In this document: in pieces, positions 47,201 to 51,800 of the stretch
Numbering within the stretch: position 1 is the first letter of the stretch
Layout: every line of letters starts with the position of its first letter
Origin: Achatina immaculata
Lineage: Eukaryota > Mollusca > Gastropoda > Stylommatophora > Achatinidae
Direction: 5' to 3'
Assembly: GCA_009760885.1 (NCBI GenBank)
Contig: CM019701.1
Coordinates: forward strand, 38,181,197-38,245,196
DNA: 64,000 nucleotides
Notes under the pieces: model-generated
The model's database searches: none
The model's input: the letters and a program-made list of their open reading frames with translations, nothing else
Told to the model about the DNA's origin: nothing
Made by a program: the position numbers and the translations under genes

Positions 47201-48018
47201 TGGAAATAGTTTTATAAGAAAAAGATTTTATCACAGGACTGATTGTTACTTATCTTTTTTTATAAGTTGTTCTTTGGGGGTGATAAACTTTATTGGTTAA
47301 AATCATACTCTTATTTCTTATCATGTTAGTTTTTTGATTGGTTTCAGCATGTTCTCTGATAAAATTATTCACTGTGATTAGCAGCCATGTTGGCACATGA
47401 TCATGCTCCTCTACAGATCTTGATCTTTAATATTTTTCATTAACTTGGTTAACTTTTTTTACTGTGCCATCATGGTAAAAGTGTCTGTGATTTATTCTCT
47501 GGTATTCTCTTGCCTCTCTTCACATTTAGGAGTAAACTCCTAAATGTGAAGAGAGGCAAGAGAGTACCAGAGAATTAGGGTTCTTTCCATTTCCTTTTTT
47601 TTATTTTTACATTCTCTGTTTGATAAAATGCTTATGTTTAATAAATTGGAAAATTTCCCTCTTATTTTTAATAAATTGGAAAGTTTCTGTCTTATGTTTA
47701 ATAAATTGGAAAATTTCCCATTTTCCAGCACCCCCATCTCACATCAGCTCCGCCTCCAGTATACAAATAAACAAATTGATAGAACAGCTGCAAAGAGAGA
47801 TTAATGAACTGAAAGCGAACACTGTGAGCAAGGCTATGTTCAATGACCTCCGGGCAGAGCATGAGAAACTCAAGTCCGAATTTGAGAATCTGAAGAACAA
47901 CCACTCCTGCAAAATCCGTGACCTTATGAATGAAGTGGATGAGGAAAAGAAGCTGAGATTGACCACGCAGGTTGAAATAGAACGAGTGAAAAAGTTGATG
48001 TCTGAGACCCATGTTTGA
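8231..48018 (+). CDS. CD2AP/SH3KBP1-like: CD2AP/CIN85-type multi-SH3 adaptor gene (14 coding exons)
   Basis: Joining the exons listed separately gives 631 residues with consistent intron phase at every junction; human CD2AP and CIN85 are about 639 and 665 residues. Domains in order: SH3-A (about 4-55), SH3-B (about 99-153), a conserved linker motif [16 protein letters not shown] (about 198-213), SH3-C (about 252-308), [10 protein letters not shown] directly after SH3-C (312-321), a variable proline/lysine-rich region, [15 protein letters not shown] (414-428) and a C-terminal coiled coil. All of these are hallmarks of the family. In vertebrates and flies such proteins bind PxxxPR ligands such as Cbl and dendrin, oligomerise through the coiled coil, recruit endophilin or capping protein, and act at the cell cortex in endocytosis and junction/actin control. 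That role is inferred here. Extra in-phase cassette exons in the large introns cannot be excluded. Confidence 0.93.
8285..9800. other. Intron 1, 5' part: no element recognised
   Basis: AT-rich intronic sequence. A plus-strand open frame at 8500-8754 (84 codons) shows no domain and is within the length expected by chance at this composition. Nothing else is supported. Confidence 0.6.
9811..11022 (-). mobile_element. RTE-like LINE, 5'-truncated, (GACT)n tail
   Basis: Minus-strand LINE inside intron 1. The 297-codon frame at 9954-10847 covers the RT palm to thumb and the 3' domain: [16 protein letters not shown], an intact YADD box near 10585, [21 protein letters not shown] and a final GKRKRGRPK. 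Coding similarity continues 5' to about 11020 (a VKAGFR-type motif, then FIDY) with stops. On the 3' side, a [10 protein letters not shown] stretch runs into a (GACT)n tail at 9811-9830. It is the best-preserved RT in the window but lacks the endonuclease, so it is not autonomous. Confidence 0.88.
11274..11425 (-). mobile_element. 3' end of the same (GACT)n-tailed LINE family
   Basis: This fragment of about 150 bp repeats the 3' end of the 9811 element (GCATGTCCCTTGCGGAACTT, then the CTGCTGATGCATCCATTTGC segment) next to a GTCAGTCAGTCAGTCAGTC tail. It is a severely 5'-truncated insertion. Confidence 0.85.
11714..11871 (+). CDS. CD2AP/SH3KBP1-like: Coding exon 2: SH3-A
   Basis: Acceptor TTTTTTTTTCCAG, phase 1 in; donor AAG|GTTAGT, phase 0 out. 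It encodes nearly the whole first SH3 domain: the ALYDY-equivalent VEFEYAA, the acidic [10 protein letters not shown] loop, GDII, the tandem Trp of [13 protein letters not shown] and the 3-10 helix/last strand MFPENFVK. The aromatic, acidic and Pro residues that form the ligand groove are all present, so the domain should fold and bind. The donor is the first unit of a 40-bp tandem array that fills the start of the intron. Confidence 0.95.
11857..12585 (+). repeat. 40-bp minisatellite made of the exon 2/intron 2 junction, 18 units
   Basis: Each unit carries the last codons of the SH3-A exon (GAG AAC TTT GTG AAG), the 5' splice site AAG|GTTAGT and about 20 bp of intron (TAAAGAGGAAACCATAAC). 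The first unit is the functional junction. Starts fall at 11861, 11901, 11941, 11981 and so on to 12541. Fourteen of the 18 units, including the real one, keep AAG|GTTAGT intact; those at about 12021, 12420, 12461 and 12501 are changed. Units in the middle are nearly identical and those at the distal end most diverged. Confidence 0.95.
13150..14632 (+). mobile_element. Unclassified GAA-tailed retroposon, copy 1 (1483 bp)
   Basis: Bounded by a perfect 13-bp direct repeat ACATATATCAGAT (13137-13149 and 14633-14645) and ending in (GAA)n, as expected for target-primed insertion. It is GC-richer than the intron and has modular internal repeats: two diverged copies of a block near 13326 and 13554; four or five units around CACCTCTGCTCTAGAGG and CCTAAACCGGC (13460-14000); and three units around CACCTCTCACCCGGCGG and GGTGAGAAAGTCCAAC (14145-14390). 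No RT, endonuclease or tRNA-like promoter is recognisable. The frames of up to 106 codons are repeat-driven. A near-identical 5'-truncated copy is at 31780-32841. Confidence 0.85.
14646..15963. other. Intron 2, 3' part: no element recognised
   Basis: AT-rich intronic sequence ending in the polypyrimidine tract of exon 3. A GC-richer patch at about 14915-15080 reads as neither a coding exon nor a known repeat by eye. Confidence 0.6.
15964..16093 (+). CDS. CD2AP/SH3KBP1-like: Coding exon 3: SH3-A/SH3-B linker
   Basis: Acceptor TTTCCTCCATCAG, phase 0 in; donor AAAG|GTAATA, phase 1 out. It encodes residues 56-98: very basic, then [21 protein letters not shown]. In CIN85 the same position carries a short S-V-x-x-L-x-x-x-hydrophobic helix followed by prolines and lysines, so the exon is collinear with the family even though the sequence is loose. 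Confidence 0.88.
16728..16825 (+). CDS. CD2AP/SH3KBP1-like: Coding exon 4: SH3-B, first half
   Basis: Acceptor TATTTTCAG, phase 1 in; donor CAG|GTAAGA, phase 0 out. It encodes D99-Q131 with [20 protein letters not shown] and GEIVDFHRQ: the ALYDY-type aromatic box and acidic RT loop of the second SH3 domain. The sequence breaks at the n-Src loop, and exon 5 supplies the Trp pair. Confidence 0.94.
17100..17425. repeat. Degenerate tandem repeat of about 60 bp in intron 4
   Basis: Units contain ATACCTACACATTGTCACA, ATGAGCCATTACAGATA and TATCCATAT variants, about five to six copies. The array is cut by the LINE that follows, and a further unit fragment (ACATACCTGTACATTTTCAC, then ACAGATGAG) reappears at about 18337-18363 on the far side. 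Confidence 0.75.
17430..18335 (-). mobile_element. RTE-like LINE 3' half, minus strand
   Basis: Same family as the 2.1-5.2 kb element. Minus-strand frames give, in order, a degraded RT thumb region ([20 protein letters not shown], then VNEFVYLGN), the [15 protein letters not shown] segment, [10 protein letters not shown], and the 3' part [14 protein letters not shown] with [20 protein letters not shown]. It ends at CTCTCTCTGAACCTTAAGTG. A tandem duplication of about 46 bp lies at 18174-18262. It is 5'-truncated and frameshifted. Confidence 0.86.
18434..20335 (-). mobile_element. RTE-like LINE with (GACT)n-family 3' end, split by a SINE
   Basis: A longer relative of the 9811 element. The 3' end (GCATGTCCCTTGTAGAACTT) is at 18450, the C-terminal domain at 18572-18890, and the RT from 19220 to 20270. 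RT frames include [47 protein letters not shown] and FIDY on the minus strand, with the YADD box at about 19458. Frameshifts and stops are common. A tRNA-derived SINE interrupts it at 18979-19210. Confidence 0.85.
18979..19210 (-). mobile_element. tRNA-derived SINE nested in a LINE, 14-bp duplication
   Basis: About 232 bp absent from the homologous LINE at 10.35 kb and flanked by CTCCTTTTAATTTC on both sides (about 18965-18978 and 19211-19224). On the minus strand it has an A-box-like TGGCTCAGTTCGTTAGTACG and a B-box GTTCGAATTCC about 50 bp further, the internal RNA polymerase III promoter of tRNA. The 3' half is unrelated AT-rich sequence. The source tRNA was not identified. Confidence 0.85.
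20673..20811 (+). CDS. CD2AP/SH3KBP1-like: Coding exon 5: SH3-B, second half and acidic tail
   Basis: Acceptor GATTGATCGCAG, phase 0 in; donor G|GTACAG, phase 1 out. It starts [20 protein letters not shown], almost the consensus for CD2AP/CIN85 SH3-B, and continues FVEML and then an Asp/Ser-rich linker. The acceptor has a poor adjacent pyrimidine tract; a poly-T run lies about 25 bases further upstream. The donor is the first unit of a 20-bp tandem array. Confidence 0.94.
20811..21050 (+). repeat. 20-bp minisatellite starting at the exon 5 donor, 12 units
   Basis: Twelve exact-length 20-bp units of the form GGTACAGTTAGTATCGCTGT. The first unit begins with the last base of exon 5 and its 5' splice site (G|GTACAG). 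All 12 units keep G|GTA and nine keep GGTACA (units 4 and 8 read GGTAGA, unit 10 GGTAAA). This is the second array in this gene that starts on a donor site. Confidence 0.95.
22070..22203 (+). CDS. CD2AP/SH3KBP1-like: Coding exon 6: conserved SH3-B/SH3-C linker motif
   Basis: Phase 1 in; donor GAG|GTAATG, phase 0 out. It encodes [20 protein letters not shown] followed by LR. This matches the conserved linker motif of CD2AP/CIN85 (GIGFGDIF...VKLR), which is diagnostic of the family outside the SH3 domains. The acceptor is a tandem CAGCAG, so splicing could add or drop one alanine codon. Confidence 0.93.
22390..23070 (-). mobile_element. LINE RNase H domain fragment in intron 6
   Basis: Minus-strand decayed RNase [19 protein letters not shown] (23000-23060), [24 protein letters not shown], then after a frameshift [20 protein letters not shown] (22690-22760) and a C-terminal CP-type finger ([13 protein letters not shown]). 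TDGS, E, DSE and the final D are the RNase H catalytic positions. This belongs to a LINE class that carries RNase H, unlike the RTE-like elements here. A shorter relative is at 34473-34811. Confidence 0.83.
23283..23361 (+). CDS. CD2AP/SH3KBP1-like: Coding exon 7: short charged linker
   Basis: Acceptor TTTCTTGTTAAG, phase 0 in; donor C-A|GTAAGT, phase 1 out. It encodes 26 codons rich in Pro, Lys and Glu with no motif. It is supported by the strong donor, phase agreement with both neighbours, and position just before SH3-C. As the only exon here without a family motif on the SH3 side, it is a little less certain. Confidence 0.82.
23455..23680 (+). mobile_element. Possible tRNA-derived SINE, degenerate
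   Basis: It contains GATGGTTAGTGCAATTCAG resembling an A box and a GGCACTTACC...GTAAGCACTGGCATCGTATT 3' part. The same order of motifs occurs at 46811-47060 (ATGGTTAGTGCATTAC, then GGCACTAGCATCTTAC). No target duplication was found. Confidence 0.45.
23691..23803 (-). mobile_element. RTE-like LINE 3' end fragment with (GA)n tail
   Basis: The minus-strand end of the family at 17.43 kb: a (CT)n run, CTGAACCTTAAGTGCCCAGG, then CTGTCCTTTGCCTTTTTTTC and CTCTTGCCCAGGTGA. An (AT)n run follows at 23811-23833. Confidence 0.82.
24030..25735. repeat. 37-bp minisatellite with a 253-bp higher-order period
   Basis: About 46 units of AACACCAGGATTCCTATGTA plus TAACTTGCCCTAGTGGG fill most of intron 7. A shortened 31-bp unit (ATTCCTAACTTGCCATAGTG) recurs at about 24711, 24964, 25217 and 25507: spacings 253, 253 and 290 bp. 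The first two equal six full units plus one short unit, and 290 adds one more 37-bp unit. Blocks of seven units have therefore been duplicated as a whole. A poly-C run precedes the array at about 24008. Confidence 0.93.
25900..26087 (+). CDS. CD2AP/SH3KBP1-like: Coding exon 8: SH3-C
   Basis: Acceptor TTTTTTCCCCTCTAG, phase 1 in; donor GAG|GTATGA, phase 0 out. A complete third SH3 domain sits in one exon: [40 protein letters not shown] and [16 protein letters not shown]. The E-x-E-D-E insertion before the Trp pair parallels the K-E-T-G-E-A stretch at the same place in CIN85 SH3-C. Confidence 0.96.
26620..27068 (+). mobile_element. Dispersed GAA-tailed repeat, family 2, copy 1
   Basis: The minus-strand sequence at about 59070-59385 matches this one over at least 300 bp: CCTCATCCCAAAGTCGGAGT, CACCAGAGGCTG, GAGCAAGACCACAGTCTGCC, AAAGGTGCTGAAGTC, GGCGCATCGCAAAAATCAG, then GTACAAAGAAGAAG at the 3' end. 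The (GAA)n tail suggests retroposition. The 5' limit and target duplication could not be fixed. The overlapping open frame of 82 codons is not conserved between copies. Confidence 0.78.
27823..28465. mobile_element. piggyBac-like MITE, copy 1 (643 bp)
   Basis: Flanked by TTAA (27819-27822 and 28466-28469), the target site of piggyBac transposons. The ends are short inverted repeats: CTCTTCTCGTGGCAC on the left and CTCCTTCCCTTCCA read inwards from the right. The interior is non-coding and is shared along its length with the element at 45609-46295. Confidence 0.85.
28470..29176. other. Intron 8, 3' part: no element recognised
   Basis: AT-rich intronic sequence leading to the exon 9 acceptor; no supported feature. 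Confidence 0.6.
29177..29291 (+). CDS. CD2AP/SH3KBP1-like: Coding exon 9: proline-rich region start
   Basis: Acceptor TTCCCCAG, phase 0 in; donor ACAG|GTAAGC, phase 1 out. It begins [10 protein letters not shown], which corresponds to the P-K-P-K-K-P-P-P-P run immediately after SH3-C in CIN85 and supports the join to exon 8. Confidence 0.92.
29484..29672. repeat. 63-bp tandem repeat, three units
   Basis: Three units starting TTCTGTTCATGTCCTTGTGC, 63 bp apart (29484, 29547, 29610), in intron 9 about 190 bp after the exon 9 donor. Because 63 is a multiple of three, two plus-strand frames stay open, but these are not considered coding. Confidence 0.9.
29700..31140. other. Intron 9, remainder: possible SINE remnant, otherwise empty
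   Basis: Mostly AT-rich. At about 30145-30265, GGCGTGATACTGACTATATC, GGGCACTGACGCC and GGCATGACAGGGTTACC resemble the 3' part of the SINE-like sequences at 23.6 and 46.9 kb; this is weak. Nothing else is recognised. Confidence 0.45.
31141..31320 (+). CDS. CD2AP/SH3KBP1-like: Coding exon 10: proline-rich region
   Basis: Acceptor TCTATAATTCCAG, phase 1 in; donor GAAG|GTTAGT, phase 1 out. It encodes residues 351-409, including [13 protein letters not shown] and IPNRPVG, candidate ligands for SH3 domains of partner proteins. It is a length-symmetric exon (phase 1/1, 180 nt), so it could be skipped without a frameshift. Confidence 0.9.
31780..32841 (+). mobile_element. Unclassified GAA-tailed retroposon, copy 2 (5'-truncated)
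   Basis: Nearly identical to 13555-14632 (copy 1) over more than 1 kb. It is flanked by ACTATGGTTAG on both sides (31768-31778 and 32842-32852; the next base C is also shared). The 5' end is truncated relative to copy 1 and the 3' end is (GAA)n, the pattern of interrupted reverse transcription. Internal units of the GGTGAGAAAGTCCAAC block differ slightly: one unit is shortened around 32520-32530. No protein domain is recognisable. Confidence 0.88.
32854..33446. other. Intron 10, 3' end: no element recognised
   Basis: AT-rich intronic sequence up to the exon 11 acceptor; nothing supported. Confidence 0.6.
33447..33559 (+). CDS. CD2AP/SH3KBP1-like: Coding exon 11: conserved FDDI...LTHLT motif
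   Basis: Acceptor CTCATGACAG, phase 1 in; donor AAC|GTATGC, phase 0 out. It encodes [20 protein letters not shown] and then a basic [11 protein letters not shown]85 has F-D-D-I...L-L-H-L-T followed by a basic proline stretch here, so homology is clear. The last residues (VLILN) are unusual for the family and a different donor might be used, but the alternative GT at 33544 is weak. Confidence 0.87.
34473..34811 (+). mobile_element. LINE RNase H/C-terminal fragment with 10-bp duplication
   Basis: Flanked by TAGATCTGAT (34463-34472 and 34812-34821). The plus strand encodes [12 protein letters not shown] and, after a stop, [19 protein letters not shown], matching the RNase H end and terminal Cys motif of the 22.4-23.1 kb element. 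It is a 5'-truncated insertion in intron 11. Confidence 0.82.
34993..35101 (-). mobile_element. Short LINE 3' end with 9-bp duplication
   Basis: Flanked by AAAGCGTGT (34984-34992 and 35102-35110). The interior CTTCCCGTGCCGTTAGACGT, then ACATAGGGCTCGC, and TTTCCTGTCTTCGGCGGAGT matches 43180-43250, the 3' end of the LINE at 43.1-44.2 kb. Confidence 0.82.
35140..39117. other. Intron 11, 3' part: scattered repeat remnants, no exon seen
   Basis: Nearly 4 kb of AT-rich sequence. At 36640-36770, read on the minus strand, GGGTTCAGTCCCTGCAGTGG resembles a tRNA B box, so a SINE remnant is possible. At about 37830-37910, CTGGCTAATGGGGCAGAGAT and GCACGCCCCCCCTGCTTTTT match 43060-43145 beside the LINE at 43.1 kb, so this is a second copy of that LINE 3' flank. 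No further coding exon was found, though a short in-phase cassette could be missed. Confidence 0.45.
39118..39252 (+). CDS. CD2AP/SH3KBP1-like: Coding exon 12: hydrophilic linker
   Basis: Acceptor TCTTGTCCAAAG, phase 0 in; donor CAT|GTAAGT (strong), phase 0 out. It has 45 codons, Glu/His/Lys/Pro-rich, ending LPPKDNKH. The length is a multiple of three, so it is a possible cassette exon. Support comes from the splice sites, phase and composition, not from a conserved motif. Confidence 0.8.
40158..40690. repeat. 36-bp minisatellite in intron 12
   Basis: About 12-13 units of GTGGATTCCACATTAGTATC plus AGACACATGTATAAAA, with diverged ends. Unit length is a multiple of three and units lack stops, so four overlapping frames (40172-40702 minus, 40194-40631 plus and others) stay open with 12-residue periodicity. 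These are by-products of the repeat. Confidence 0.93.
41790..42960. repeat. About 41-bp tandem array interrupted by a LINE
   Basis: Units of GTTATTCTTGATAGAGTTAC plus ATTGCCCATATCTTCCTTCTA run from about 41795 to 42483. The second half of the array uses a related unit with GTTATAAAGGTCATAT. After the LINE fragment (42484-42750) the array resumes to about 42960. Confidence 0.88.
42484..42750 (-). mobile_element. LINE 3' end, (GACT)n-family relative with (AATG)n tail
   Basis: GTATGTCCCTTGCAGAACTT, CTGCTGATGCATCTATTTGC, and a CCCCTCTTTCTTTTTTTC segment match the 3' end of the 9811 and 18434 elements. The tail is ATTCATTAATTCATTCATT instead of GTCAGTCA. It is inserted in the tandem array above. 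Confidence 0.84.
43060..44200 (-). mobile_element. Second RTE-like LINE family, 3' half
   Basis: Minus-strand frames give DINLISDN, then a [19 protein letters not shown] segment (about 43840-43930), [30 protein letters not shown] (43560-43740), [16 protein letters not shown] and [15 protein letters not shown] (43300-43440). The order matches the RT thumb and C-terminal domain of RTE-like LINEs, but the sequence differs from the other families here. The 3' flank CTTCCCGTGCTGTTAAACGC is shared with 34993-35101. Confidence 0.82.
44201..45077. other. Intron 12, 3' end: no element recognised
   Basis: AT-rich intronic sequence ending at the exon 13 acceptor; no supported feature. Confidence 0.6.
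45078..45207 (+). CDS. CD2AP/SH3KBP1-like: Coding exon 13: His/Pro-rich linker
   Basis: Acceptor TTCTGACTTTCAG, phase 0 in; donor ACAG|GTTAGC, phase 1 out. It has 43 codons with [17 protein letters not shown] and AAPPRPPEP, resembling the low-complexity proline region before the coiled coil in family members. Phase matches exon 14. Confidence 0.82.
45395..45608. repeat. About 40-bp tandem repeat interrupted by a MITE
   Basis: Five to six units of GACTGTTGTATTAAACACAT plus TGGTCCCTTAACTCTCATA in intron 13. The last unit stops at GTATTAA (45608) and its continuation GCACATTGGTCTGTTAAG appears at 46300, after the MITE. Confidence 0.9.
45609..46295. mobile_element. piggyBac-like MITE, copy 2 (687 bp)
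   Basis: Flanked by TTAA (45605-45608 and 46296-46299). Ends are CTCTATCCAGGCC on the left and CTCTTTCCCTGCC read inwards from the right. The body matches 27823-28465 nearly throughout, including GGTACATTCAGGAACAGTGG and CGCTATAACGAACATGGCAG. Neighbouring units of the invaded tandem repeat show the pre-insertion sequence GTATTAAACACATTGG. It is non-coding, so it depends on a transposase from elsewhere. Confidence 0.9.
46811..47060 (+). mobile_element. tRNA-derived SINE-like repeat
   Basis: GTAGTGAAATGGTTAGTGCA followed about 40 bp later by CTGGTTCAGGTC resembles the A and B boxes of tRNA, and the downstream GGCACTAGCATCTTAC matches the 23.65 kb copy. Ends are uncertain. Confidence 0.55.
47495..47574. 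repeat. 39-bp near-perfect inverted repeat with 2-nt loop
   Basis: Left arm 47495-47533 and right arm 47536-47574 are reverse complements except for one position, which would be a G-U pair in RNA; the loop is AA. It lies in intron 13, 155 bp before the last exon. In the pre-mRNA it would form a 39-bp stem, too tight in the loop for a standard microRNA precursor. Confidence 0.95.
47631..47722. repeat. 30-bp tandem repeat abutting the last acceptor site
   Basis: ATAAATTGGAAAATTTCCCT recurs at 47641, 47671 and 47701 with a 30-bp period. The third unit runs into the polypyrimidine tract of exon 14. The unit is a multiple of three and free of stops, so the upstream frame stays open into the exon. 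Confidence 0.9.
47729..48018 (+). CDS. CD2AP/SH3KBP1-like: Coding exon 14: C-terminal coiled coil and stop
   Basis: Acceptor CCCATTTTCCAG, phase 1 in; stop TGA at 48016-48018. After a Ser-rich [11 protein letters not shown] it encodes a charged helix with heptad spacing ([55 protein letters not shown]). This is the oligomerising coiled coil at the C-terminus of CD2AP/CIN85, where E-E-E-K-x-x-R...E-I-E-K-L-K-K closes the protein. The intron immediately upstream ends in a 30-bp tandem repeat and contains a 39-bp hairpin. Confidence 0.95.
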
Positions 48019-48770
48019 TTGTATGCACGTACAACATTTTTAAGAAACTAATTTAAAAGATTACTTATAGTTTTATTATATCACTGTTGCTATGTGAATG
48101 TGAAGGTATCACTATTGAGCTACTCCCATACATTTCCATCAGTATCACTTGTTTGTCAGACATTGCTATTCCAATATGTGTGATATGAATTACGTAGAAT
48201 ATAATGCAGCTTCCGGGTTGCAGTTTTAATGATACTTAGCTAGCTATATCAGGTTGTAAGATATTGTAATATGTAAACTGTGGGACATAATTGTATTTAT
48301 AGATAATTAGGATAATCTTTGATAAACATAAGCCAAGGTTCAAAACTCCACTGAGTTATGACCATCTTTTTCCCCCAGAAGGTAAGAGTGTTGTAGTTGC
48401 GGTAGCTATTTTTTCTCACTTGCCTAGCCATGGTGGTGATGACGGATGCTGACCGCCCTTGGCATTCTTCAAGTCTCACATGATGGAACAGTGTCCTGCC
48501 TGTGAGATGTATTCTCATTGAGCTGTGCCCTGACAGAGCTTATATTGATCCATACCTTGTTTTGCCAGGCTCTTGTAATTCGGCCTGTTTCCAAGGCCCA
48601 CGTGGAAGGACAGTGATGTAAAGTGTTAGGTGGTTGGTTCAGCAGATGTATGCTCCTACCGCTCTCCCCGCACTGTGGCGCCCCTACATCTATTTAAAAA
48701 AAAACACAGAAGTAGCAAAAACATGTGGGAGCTATTAACTATGCATTGATCAGAGAAACTTTATAATAAA
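48019..48770 (+). other. CD2AP/SH3KBP1-like: Probable 3' UTR of the CD2AP/CIN85-type gene
   Basis: Sequence after the stop codon without further family exons. An AATAAA within TTATAATAAAATAAAAAG (48765-48770) is the first good polyadenylation signal. Later candidates (for example 51168-51173) would give a longer UTR. Confidence 0.5.
48765..48770 (+). terminator. Candidate polyadenylation signal AATAAA
   Basis: A canonical hexamer about 750 bp downstream of the stop, followed by GTTTTTTG about 8 bases later. It is chosen as the nearest canonical signal; AT-rich sequence gives chance matches. Confidence 0.35.
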
Positions 48771-48859
48771 ATAAAAAGTTTTTTGATATGTAAATGATGG
48801 CCAAGATATATGATGACATGTTTAATATCCTTGACATAGATATTGAAATCTGTTTGCTC

Positions 48860-48891
<32 letters not shown>

Positions 48892-51800
48892 AAATATGTG
48901 AATGTGTCACTTTCAGACTTAGTATCACACTTTATCACCTCAAGTTTCTCCGAGGCATTAAACTTCACATGGAAGATTTTTCAGACATTTTTTGGTGTGG
49001 TTAGAAGGTTGTTAAAACTCGTACACTTTATTTGAACAGTCGCAGTTGTTTTTTGAAAAATTTGTGTCTAGAAAGTCAGATTTTGGAGAAAGTTTAAAGT
49101 ATATTTACTGTATTTTTTTTTTCCCTGAATTCTCTGAAAGAATTTGTCATATTCTCCCCAGTATCTCCTTCTGCTCCCCAAAAGTCTACCTGCATTCCTT
49201 AGCATTTGTGAAGCTTTAAAGTAATATGGTTGTAAAGAATTTAAAGTTAATAAATATATAAGAATCTCCATGTTGATATTTTCTGCTGTATCAGTGGTGT
49301 TTTTCAAAGTTATTTTCCTCTGGCATTGCATCAAATCTCTTAAATGTTGCTGTCATTGGTATTATATGTAGCCATTCTTCATCTATGAAAGTGAGAAGAA
49401 AGTGTTCAATAATGTATCATTAAAAAGTAATTGTGTGATAGTCATTTTGATGTTAACAAATAGAGTTTCATGGATGTGATGTACATCATTTTGATGTTAA
49501 CAAATAGAGCTTTATAGTGATGATGTACACCTTTCCTAGACAGAAAATGCAAAATGATGTTTTCACATACTGTAAAATATGCAAGGAAGGTAAAACATAA
49601 GGGGGGAAAGCATGCAAAAAATTGATACAGTTCAGAGAATTCTTGTCTTGCTGATTGTCCTGATGTATGTGGGAACTCGGTGATGGAGTGGCAGAGAGCG
49701 TTACTGCAGTAGTTTTAGAAGAAATGGACCATTTAGCGATCATGTACAGTGATGAAAAGGCAGGAGGAGTATGGAAGCGAGTAGTGAACTGTCTTTTTAC
49801 TGCACTTTTTTATTTCCACTTGTAACTTATGGGGAGTTGTAGGTCTTCAATATGATTCAATGTTAATTCAGAATTTCATTCATGATGCACGTTCATCTTC
49901 CTTGTGGATGTTCCCTGGCCTTGACATACATGTTTGAAACTTTCATTTGTGGATTCATGAATGTGTATTGGTATGATTTAGCCAAACTACATTTTATCTC
50001 TTGTTACTTTATGTGTATTAAGTTCAGTATCAGTGCTCATAAATCTTAGTGGTTCATTTTTCTCATTATTATTTTTTTGTATGGTAATATTTCCTTTTCT
50101 TTTTTTTAACCTTTATCTTGGCAACAATTTCCCTCAGGAATCTCATTTCTCACTTTTTATCTTTTCACATACTTTAGGGACAAGCTTAGCATTGATAGCA
50201 CTGGCTGATTACAGTTTATCAAACTGAACTTGCCTAGATATAGTAGAATGTGCCAGAAAAATGGCTGATATAGTTAGAGGACTTTAAGTTACAAGAGCAT
50301 ATTTCTAAGTAGCAATCTGAGTTTTCAAGAATGGACACTCTGGGTAATGTAATAGCCTCACTGTAGATAAAAAAGAACACATAAATTTGAAATATTTATT
50401 TGAGTATAATATGAAAATGATGATATCAAAACTAGTATTGCAAATAAAAAGATGAAGGGTTATTGGTAGGTGATTTTAGAATGAGTAGTTTTAATGGTTC
50501 ACAATGTTAACATGGTGGTTGCTGAAGTTTGTTCCTTTCATTGTTCTCGTTGTTGTGGAAATCTGAGAACATATGAAAGTTTTCTTTAGAACTGGGACAT
50601 ATTTAGCCTGCTTTTGTTTCCTGTGTAGTTTTTTTTTTCTTTTCAGAGGTAATATGCTTTATGTGTTTGATAATTTTGATGTCAACAAAGAGAAGTATGT
50701 TTGATAGTTTGACATGATGGCAACAGAGGGAGTCAGAAGCATAATGGATGATGGGCTGTGGAATGATTTTTTTCAGATTATAATGAAACATATGTTACTT
50801 TATTTTCCTGAGCAAGCCATACTCAGTTATTCAGAAAATTGGCCTTGTCCACAACTGCTATCTGCCTCATGGCTGTGTTGATTTTCTTACAAGGTCCATA
50901 ATTTTGTGCATTGAACAGAGATAAGGATGCCAGAAGGAAGGTTGCAACATTCCTCACTACCAAGGTTTCCTCCAAATTTTCTTTCCTGGTTTTCTCTCAT
51001 AGCCTGACTCTGCACAAGATCCTGAGAAACCAGCGACGTGAAGACCACAGATAGCGCCACCAACAGTTATGCCAGCCAGTGAAACCTGGAGGACTAAGAA
51101 AATTGCTGAAATGAGTTGGGACAGCTGGAAATGCATGTGAAAAATCTGAATTATTTATTAAGCCAAGAATAAAATCTTTAAAATTATTGTCTAAACTTAA
51201 CACTTCTGCATCATAGAGGAACATGGAAGACGGCTAAGACTAGACATTCTTCGGTTGTTCATAAATAGAAAGTTGAAAAGGTTTACTTTGAGTTTGTTGT
51301 GGAATTTGGTGGAAAGTGCTGGAAATAACTGACAGATGAAAAGCTGTAAAAACTAAGAAGAAGCAGAAGTGATTAAGATGCACGCTGCGGAAGAAAAGCT
51401 CCAGCAGGCACCAGAGAAACACCTGCAAAGAGCAAGAAGTCGTGAAGATCTAGGTTTACAATGTGATGGGCGGAGATCACACAGTCTGCAGAAGAAAGCT
51501 TACATTGGCAGCTGATTGTAGGCATCGAGGAAAGTGGAGGACTGTAAATAATGGCATGGTTTTTTTTTCTTAGACATTTTTGTTCCTTGAGTAGAGGTTT
51601 CATATTTAAGGGGCATTATGATTCACATGCTTTTCTATGATTTCTCTTTGTGAAAGGATGTTGATGCAGAAAGTGAACAATACTCAGCACATTGTAGACA
51701 AATGAGAGCAATATGCATGTAGTACAACACCATTAGTTATATTTCTAAGTTATTATGTACATGTGAGACATCACTTTTAAATAGCATATACATTTTATTT

